Below are positions 40,600 to 64,000 of a DNA stretch of 64,000 nt, one piece after another; position 1 is the stretch's first letter; every line of letters starts with the position of its first letter. The position numbers and the translations under genes were made by a program. The stretch comes from Triplophysa rosa (Eukaryota; Chordata; Actinopteri; Cypriniformes; Nemacheilidae). The stretch covers positions 21,017,948 to 21,081,947 of the forward strand of contig NC_079898.1 of NCBI RefSeq assembly GCF_024868665.1, given 5' to 3'. Under the pieces are notes generated by a model. That model saw only the letters and a list, made by a program, of their open reading frames with translations, was not told the origin of the DNA and did no database searches.

Positions 40600-42552
40600 T
40601 TTATTAAATTACAGGTAAGGAATTACAGTGGTATAGTATTTTTTCATACAAATTTATCTGAGTAATGCCCCACAATTGGAGCAGGGCATTTAAATTATAA
40701 AGCTAAAATATATTTAAATTATATTTAAAAAACGAATACTAGTAGCAGGTATAAATTCAAAAAGCAAAGAGACAGTCCTTTAGCACAACTTTAACAATAA
40801 GATGACATCATCAGCACAACTCCTTACATACTGTGTATATGATAAATTATAAACCTTTTACAGTCTGGTCAAGCGTGAACTATTTCCATTAAATTCGACT
40901 TAATTTTTAATGACCAGAAATAGAACACTGACATCATTGCACTGGTCTGCCATTTACTTACATTCGGCATAACAAGTGTGAGTCAGTGGACTGAATTATG
41001 GATAGTTCCCTTAAAGGGGTTGATTTGTTAGTTTTGACATATTTTGGCATTCTAAAGAGCAAGTGAGTCATACAAACTGCTCTACATGTAATAAGGACTA
41101 AGCAAATCTAACAACAATCCTGCAAGGGAGAGGCCGTGAGAATGTTCAGAGACTATAAAAGGCCTTACAAAAACTGTATTTCTAATGCCATTATAACACT
41201 GAGACATTAACAACTACATGTGCTCATGACACCTACAGGCACCAAATGCACACAGTAATTCTTATGCTACATTTAGTGAGATTAATGTAATATGTATGTG
41301 GCTCCTTTATTTAGCGTTTTGAGGCGAGTCACTCGAAAACATGTCCATGTCACATTTCACCCCAAAATCAAAGCCTCTTGAGTTTTTTCTTTTTTTTATG
41401 AATTTTGTCTCAACCGTAGTTTTAATTAGACTTGTATTACAGTAAAAATATACTGTATGACGGTAAATATATATTTTGGGTTAGATTTAAACATTACAGC
41501 GAAGATAATTAATTATAATCCGTATACATAATAGGCATGTTGTTAATCAAACTAAAATACAAATTCTAGATTTGTTTTTTTATTTTGGGGTGGAATCCAG
41601 ACATCCTCTTTGATATGTTTTCTCCTGCACACCAGAAGTGTTCTAGGCACAAATCCAACACAGCATCTCTGGGGAAACATTGGATATCTAACGAGAAACA
41701 TCTCTAAAACAAGCCAACAAACAAAGCAGAACACACATTAAGAATTTTGAAAAAATGTTACATTAAAAAAAAACATTTTAAAGAGTGCAGGTATGACAGC
41801 GGCCACAGACACTCCGCTCAGATTCTGCAGATTTTCCACAAGGCTTTTTAGCTGGAGTGAACAGTATAATAAGCATTATAACAAAAACACAATCTAGTAA
41901 TATTTCAAAAGTGCTTTAGCGTTCAGTACCTTCGTGAATACATTCACACACACATACACAGATAAAAATAAACAACAGAAGCCATTTCAAATGTGCTGCA
42001 CACGCATAACTGTGTAACTGGGGAGTCGGTATGGTGCAAACAAAAGATGAGGAAAGAGAACGTCACGTTCTTTTCTACAACCTTACAATCGAAGCTGTAC
42101 AATCTGGAGTCTTCTGGATAAAGCAAAGGCATCACACGGGAACTCCAAATGGAAAATCAATCCTCTACAAATTTAGTTCAGATTCAGTCTTTTTTGTATG
42201 ACAAAAGCACCGTGTTCTCTTCCGTTCGCTGGTTTGCTCTTTCGCGAGTGTGCTGATGCTGAGATGTGTTAAGACAGCTTTGCAGAATGACAAAACCCAC
42301 CTAAAAACTCACTAGTTACGGAGTTAAATCGGTTTTAAGAATCAGTTCATTAGTCTTCATTTCACTACTAAACACTGTAGGGTTCTAAAAGCTCAACATA
42401 AAATGGCATCAAGTCTTTCATAAAACAACGACCAATGTCTTAAAATAAAAAACAGATGCAAACTGTGAGAAAGCACATTTTTAAATAAAAACATCAGGCA
42501 GCATTGAGAGTAAAGGCAGCCGTAGCATAGAGGAGTGCAGATGGCCCCAAAT
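40600..42552 (-). other. pacs2: pacs2 3'UTR
   Basis: No open exon follows the stop codon. Minus-strand AATAAA occurs at 41306-41311 and 40600-40605, so the 3'UTR is either about 1.2 or 1.95 kb long. The stretch is AT-rich and free of obvious mobile elements. Confidence 0.45.
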
Positions 42553-58500
<15,948 letters not shown>

Positions 58501-59459
58501 CTATGTAGTAAAAAAAGAGGAGCTTCACCCTCAGTCTCACTCGATGTACTATCTAACATTTGCTGGGTAAATGTAAAATACTTCAGAGCTTTACAGGCAG
58601 GTGTTTGATAGTAATACGTAAGCATGACTGAAATAACACATATAGGTGAGACATAGGAGCAAATGTTTTGATATACTGTATAAGCAAAAGGAAGCGCTTA
58701 TACTTTTTTCCTTTTTGTTATTTTTGAGCTCTGCTATACCTTTTGTGCTTCACAGTGGAAAAAGGAACATGTGGGGTTGAGACAACATAAGGGCGAGCAA
58801 ACAGAACATTAGTCTCATCTCTGCTGGTCTGGGATATTCATGCCATCGGTTGTTTATCTGTAAATGTTTGGAAATGTGATATATATGTTTATGTGACAGA
58901 TTGAAGATAGCCTTGTTTCGGCCCAAGTTTCCTATCAGTAAATAATGGCTGATAGGAACGGGTTCAAAGACTGCTGGTCAACCTCATGATTCTGAGAACT
59001 TCTCTCAAACTTAACTGAACTCCTGGTTACTCAGTCCCTTCTGACACAGATATACAGCCGGGAGCTTTAAAACTCTTATGATGAAGACCATATTAGATTC
59101 TAACTGGGACGGATGAGTCCAGAACACAGCTGGCACTAATAGAGCTACAATGAAATTCATGAGTTTAATCCTCTGGAAACATGAACATACACTATTTACT
59201 GATATGACATTGAAAACATGTCACTTCAGTCAAGAGGAAATGTTTAAACTGACATCATTCTATTAGCTTTCTCGCACCCCTTTAAACTACAAAAACACAC
59301 TTTCAATCCAATCCTGCTTTTAACATGATAAATGTACTTCACCATAGATATTCTCTCTTGGTGGAACCTCACTACCGTCACATGGAAACATAGACACTTC
59401 TGTCACCATTTATTAACACACGTCATCAGAAACCTTTTAATGATGCGTTCAGCAGAATG

Positions 59460-59726
59460 ATGATACTACTTTTTCCATATAATGGAAGTGAATGGTGAAT
59501 CAAGCTCCAATGACCTAAAAGCATAATAAAAGTTCACATGACTAAAATTGTATGTCACCTCTTCTGGTGCAATACTATATAGATCACCATGCACTTGCAT
59601 TGTATGGAACAGAAAAGCTTAAACATCCTGCCTCACATCTGATCTGTGGAAGAAAGTCATGGGTTTAAAAAAACAAGAGAGTGGGTAAGAGACAGAATTT
59701 TTATTTTTTGTGAACTATCCCTTTAA
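59460..59726. mobile_element. Family B-like MITE fragment
   Basis: Right end GACAGAATTTTTATTTTTTG then TGAACTATCCCTTTAA. The left end is unclear. In pacs2 intron 1. Confidence 0.5.
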
Positions 59727-59971
59727 ACGCAGACTACAGAAGGAGAATGGCAGAGAGAGGCTGGGAATGGGAGTAATGCAGGGAAAGAGCTGGAGATGAG
59801 TCAGTTTTGTTTGGAATGTCGCAGTGGGAAGTGATCAGGGGACCGGAGGCCCCTAAAGGCCCTAGGCATCACAGAGAGAGAAAACCATTCACACACACGC
59901 ACCTAATAGAATATTAATGAGAAATGCTTTATATATTCAAATCACATACCAGGTACTCTGAGGACTAGGAT

Positions 59972-59973
<2 letters not shown>

Positions 59974-60015
<42 letters not shown>

Positions 60016-60050
60016 ACGTGCTTGCGTGTGTGTGTGTGCGTGTGTGTATC
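59974..60050. repeat. (TG)n microsatellite
   Basis: About 20 uninterrupted TG units followed by a mixed TG/CG tail. In pacs2 intron 1. A CA-rich stretch follows at 60117-60165. Confidence 0.9.
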
Positions 60051-61029
60051 CCCCAGTACAATCTCTATACTCTCAGTGATCTAAAGGCTGGTATTGTCTA
60101 CACATCATTCTCCTTCTGACACACACACACACATACACGCACACATACACATACACACAAACAAAAGCCATTCTTTGCTGAAGGATTAGCATGCTAACTT
60201 TAACCGCAACAAAGGAACACACACTGTGGGTCTCAGTAAACTTTGCACAAACACGCACACAATTTTTTATTTCCCTCGCATACATGCACATTGCACATTT
60301 TTAAAAGCTACATTTAAAAACACATTGATGGTTAATTTCTGTGACTGCAGTTGATGGCCTCAGAAGGAATACAAAAATACACCTCGTAAAACAAATTCCT
60401 GTGAAATCAAGTTGAAAAATCCTACAGACCACCACCAAACACTACAGGAAACATTATCCACACACAACGTTTCTGTTCTGTTTTCTCAGTAGGCTACATA
60501 CAAAGGCTGATTATTTCAGCTGGTGTGGTATGAGGTGTTACACACACACGTCAATCAAACCTCTCTATTAACTACATATAGCTTCTTTAAAGACCTAACA
60601 GACTTTAATAAGCCCCCACACAAAAATAGAGATTTTGTCTGGAGTTAAAGATAACACATCTCACCTCACTCACAGCTCCATTACACACACACTGTTACAG
60701 ATACTGTGTATGTGTGTGTTTCTCTTGGACAGATGCTGCAGGGCCGTTGGAAGCACAAAGGATATTAGACGCAAATCAATTTGATCAACTTTGGCTCCCA
60801 TCATTCCATACTCGAGTTACATAAAGTTACACACACCCATGCACGCACAGTTATGCCAGTACTGTAACGGTTATGCTAAAAGGTGAATGCTAAGGCCGGA
60901 ATGGTGCTCAGGTTACAGGCCGGACAGAACACTGGCATTATCTGACGCATTAGCTTACACCATCATTTCATAACCCTGACATTGAGGGTAGATTTTCATT
61001 TAAAACCAGGCACTCACAGCATCGCCGAA

Positions 61030-61500
61030 GCAAATGCATGGCAAAAAATGAATTTCTTACTAAGCATTTAAGTCATGTTTTCTAGTAATATCTAAAATTT
61101 CTTACAGGTAGATTTAAGATTCATTTACTTGACAAGAAAAATGACCCAATATATTTAATCTTGTTTTATGAAAGAAAATGTAAGAATTAGGTAAGTTTGT
61201 TTTAAACAAGCAACAAAATCTGCCAATGGAGCGAGACAAATAAATTTGAATTTAGTTCAAAGTTTTCTTGAGGACCTAATTCAACTATACTTTTCTCACC
61301 CCATTGGTGGATTTTTTTTAGCTTTGCATAAACTTACCTAATTCTTATATTTATCTGATTATTTTTTTCAGAAAACAAGAATAAATATATTGGGTCACTT
61401 TCCTTGTCAAGTAAATGAACATTGATTTAAGAACGTTTTAGATATTTGTACTATAAAACAAGACAAAAATGCTTTGTAAGAAACGTACTTTTTTGCAGTG
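61030..61500. mobile_element. Long foldback (palindromic) element
   Basis: The arm with GTAGATTTAAGATTCATTTACTTGACAAG and CCCAATATATTTAATCTTGT (61105-61165) pairs with ACAAGAATAAATATATTGGG and CTTGTCAAGTAAATGAACAT (61376-61425). TTACTAAGCATTT and AAATGCTTTGTAAG mark the outer ends, and TGCCAATGG/CCATTGGTGG the inner. In pacs2 intron 1. Confidence 0.75.
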
Positions 61501-64000
61501 TGCAAATAACATCAGATAACAAATTACCTTTAAAGAGTACATAACATGAGATCATGAAAATGACATTTCATGCAGTGTGTAATGTTGCCGTGTTTGTAAA
61601 TCCGAAGGTGAATGAATAACAAAGTTATTGGCTTGGAAAAATGGGAGTCGTGCATAGTCCGATTCGCGAACCGCCGCGGATTTATGTCACTACATATAGT
61701 CCCCGCCTAAATTTTGCTAGGACTGCCCGCGAAAACTTCACTCTTCTCCCCCAAACACTGTAGCTCGTGAGCCTCATTCGCGGTAGACCAATCACAGCAG
61801 ACTAGACCATCTGACCAATCACATCAGACTAGGCTAGCGGAAAGGAGGGGATTAGACAGATGAATCGCGGAACGATTAGTACAGAGTAACTTACATTACA
61901 TTCTTTTAGCAGTCAGTTATAGGCCTAATTAATATAGGCTATTCATGAACGGAGAGGGCTCAATTTTTTGTTTGAATTTACTTTGTTTTGCTCAATTTTA
62001 TATTAAGTTTTAATGTATTTTATTGAAAAGCAAGACAAATGATAAAAAGCACATTTTGACTATTCAGTTTGTGCAATAGTGAAAAAAATAGCTTAATAAA
62101 TAGAAGAAATGCAAAAAAACATGTTCGGTGTTCGGTATTATTCGGCCTTCTGCCAAGTGTTTCACATCATGTTCGGCTTCGGCCAAGAATTTTCGTTTGG
62201 GTGCATCCCTAGTTGAATGCCCAGAAAAATTTAAAATGCCTCTCCCACCTACATGAGATTGAGAATTGGGATATATGTAAAACTACATATTCCATTTTAT
62301 AAAACTAAAAGCAGAGGTTTGCTAGGCATGGCACCATGTTTGTTGTTTCTGCCTCTGTCGTATAACTTTCGCAAGAGACAAGAGTCACATATGGTCACAT
62401 TGTTGATGAAATAGTGGATTCACCCTTCGGCCGAGCACTGGCTCCAGCTCCTGCACAAGCCCCAGTTTGTTAAAACCCTGGTTTACCGCTGTTTGTCCAA
62501 AAATAGGTGGACAGGAATGTAACAACCGGCACAGAAAATATGCACTAACTACACCTTAAAACATACATGTCTGTGTATTTGTGCCATAAACCATATTAAG
62601 AGTAGGTGAGGTTCAGAATGGCCCTTTCCGTGCTGGAACCGTGTGCGTGTGATCTCATCTGAATGATGGTTCAAATATTCTGTGCATCTGAATGAGAATA
62701 AAACCCTAGAGACCTGACCTACATTCACTTCTGAAGGCAAAGAACACGCACAGATTCTTACACACATTCACACACACGTCTAATAAGGTCAGTTACATTC
62801 TAATTATCTCAAAACCTTGAATACTCTTTATTGAGAATGATGGAAGAATTAAAATTACTATAAATAACACATGACTCGTTGAGGCAAACAGTGCTGTTCA
62901 CAAGTCCAAGACCAAGACCACATAAAACTTGTTTTATTGGAAAATTTGAAGCCTGTGAAAGTTATAGGATTTAGGAAAAATGTAGGACAAGAACATTACC
63001 ACTCATTTGCACAAAACCTGCTTCAGCTGAAGCACACAAGATGCTATTGGGAACATGTGCAAATCACATCGGGATACATGAATCATCAGGTTTTGCACAA
63101 ACTTGTACGGTCCGTGTCAGCTGGTGTGTCAATTAAAGTAAAATTCCCATGGGTAAAAAACCCTAAAATTCATTAATGTTATCAATATTATTACAACACA
63201 TTTAGGTCTCCAATTTTTGGACTGTATGTTCATCCATGACAAACATAGCAAGAGTCATGCCAGGAACACTGCACACACATTTTATTCATTCATTCTATTT
63301 TTTTCTGAAGCTCTGAATAATGCATTTGAACTTCAAAGAATTACAAAAATGTCAAGATGACTCGCAGTGTAACCTGCCCCAAAAATTGCCTGCGTGTATA
63401 TGAGTGAAAGAGAGATGGATATAAAGTAATTCATGTACAATGCGAATTATCCGAATTCATTTGGAGATTTTGAGACTGAGGAGTCACTGACATGTGCATG
63501 ACGGACACACAGAACAAACTTCCCCTGATCCTCTTAACATGGACAGACAGAAGAGATCCAGTTAACCTGAGCCTTTAAAACAGACAGAAAAACATAAACC
63601 GATGCAAAGCAACTCTCCGTATTTCACCGGAGAACACGTTTATCTGCATATGCTTCGTTTACCTTATTCGGCTCATTAGTCACAGCTGTGTGTGTGTAAA
63701 CATCCAGAGAAATGCAGTTAAACACTAACACATGTTGAAAACATATTTCCATCCTTTCTCCCCCCAAAAAACCTACTGACCTAAATTGTTCTCATTGGAT
63801 AGCACACACAAACAAAAATGCTGATCAGAATCGCAAACGTTGGGTTGCCTCTACTGCATAAATATTGCCTTTTTGGGAATTGTGTGAAATGTTAAAACTT
63901 AATAAAGGCTTACAAACAAAAATATACAGTCAGTGGTCACAAAAAATATTCAGACATCCAGGAAGTCACATATGATGCATGGATATCATATCATTACACT

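Overview
The window is vertebrate nuclear DNA from a ray-finned fish, most likely a cyprinid. Genes are split into short exons with GT-AG introns. The DNA is AT-rich and full of dinucleotide microsatellites and fish-type repeats: TTAA-flanked MITEs, Tc1 elements, a tRNA-derived SINE and LINE fragments. Protein identities rest on recognising conserved families from memory; no database was searched. The exon coordinates were read by hand from splice sites and reading-frame continuity.

Three protein-coding genes lie head to tail on the minus strand. From right to left these are pacs2 (42553 to beyond 64000; its first exon is outside the window), dcaf5 (complete, 29822-39694) and actn1 (complete, 4628-24308). 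Every listed exon junction keeps the frame: actn1 gives 904 codons (non-muscle form), dcaf5 796, and the visible part of pacs2 about 835. actn1 carries two alternative exon pairs, a duplicated 86-base exon 8 in the actin-binding domain and the 19a/19b EF-hand exons.

Region by region: 1-1200 is a decayed L1/Tx1-like LINE on the minus strand, and 1591-2520 an L2/Rex1-like LINE on the plus strand. A tRNA-derived SINE sits at 2999-3293. 3900-24308 is actn1, with a 7.5 kb first intron. 24309-29821 is intergenic and contains CCAAT boxes and a distal CArG/ETS/CRE cluster. 29822-39694 is dcaf5, whose last acceptor is preceded by a 327-base pure CT tract. 40600-58459 is the pacs2 3'UTR and exons, with two Tc1 elements and nested insertions in its introns. 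58460-64000 is pacs2 intron 1.

The products act separately: ACTN1 cross-links actin filaments, DCAF5 is a CRL4 ubiquitin-ligase receptor, and PACS2 sorts membrane cargo. I found no CRISPR array, operon or new multi-gene system. The most interesting signals are regulatory and structural: the CT-tract acceptor, the SRE-like cluster upstream of actn1, the duplicated exon 8, and the nested transposons with readable target-site duplications.
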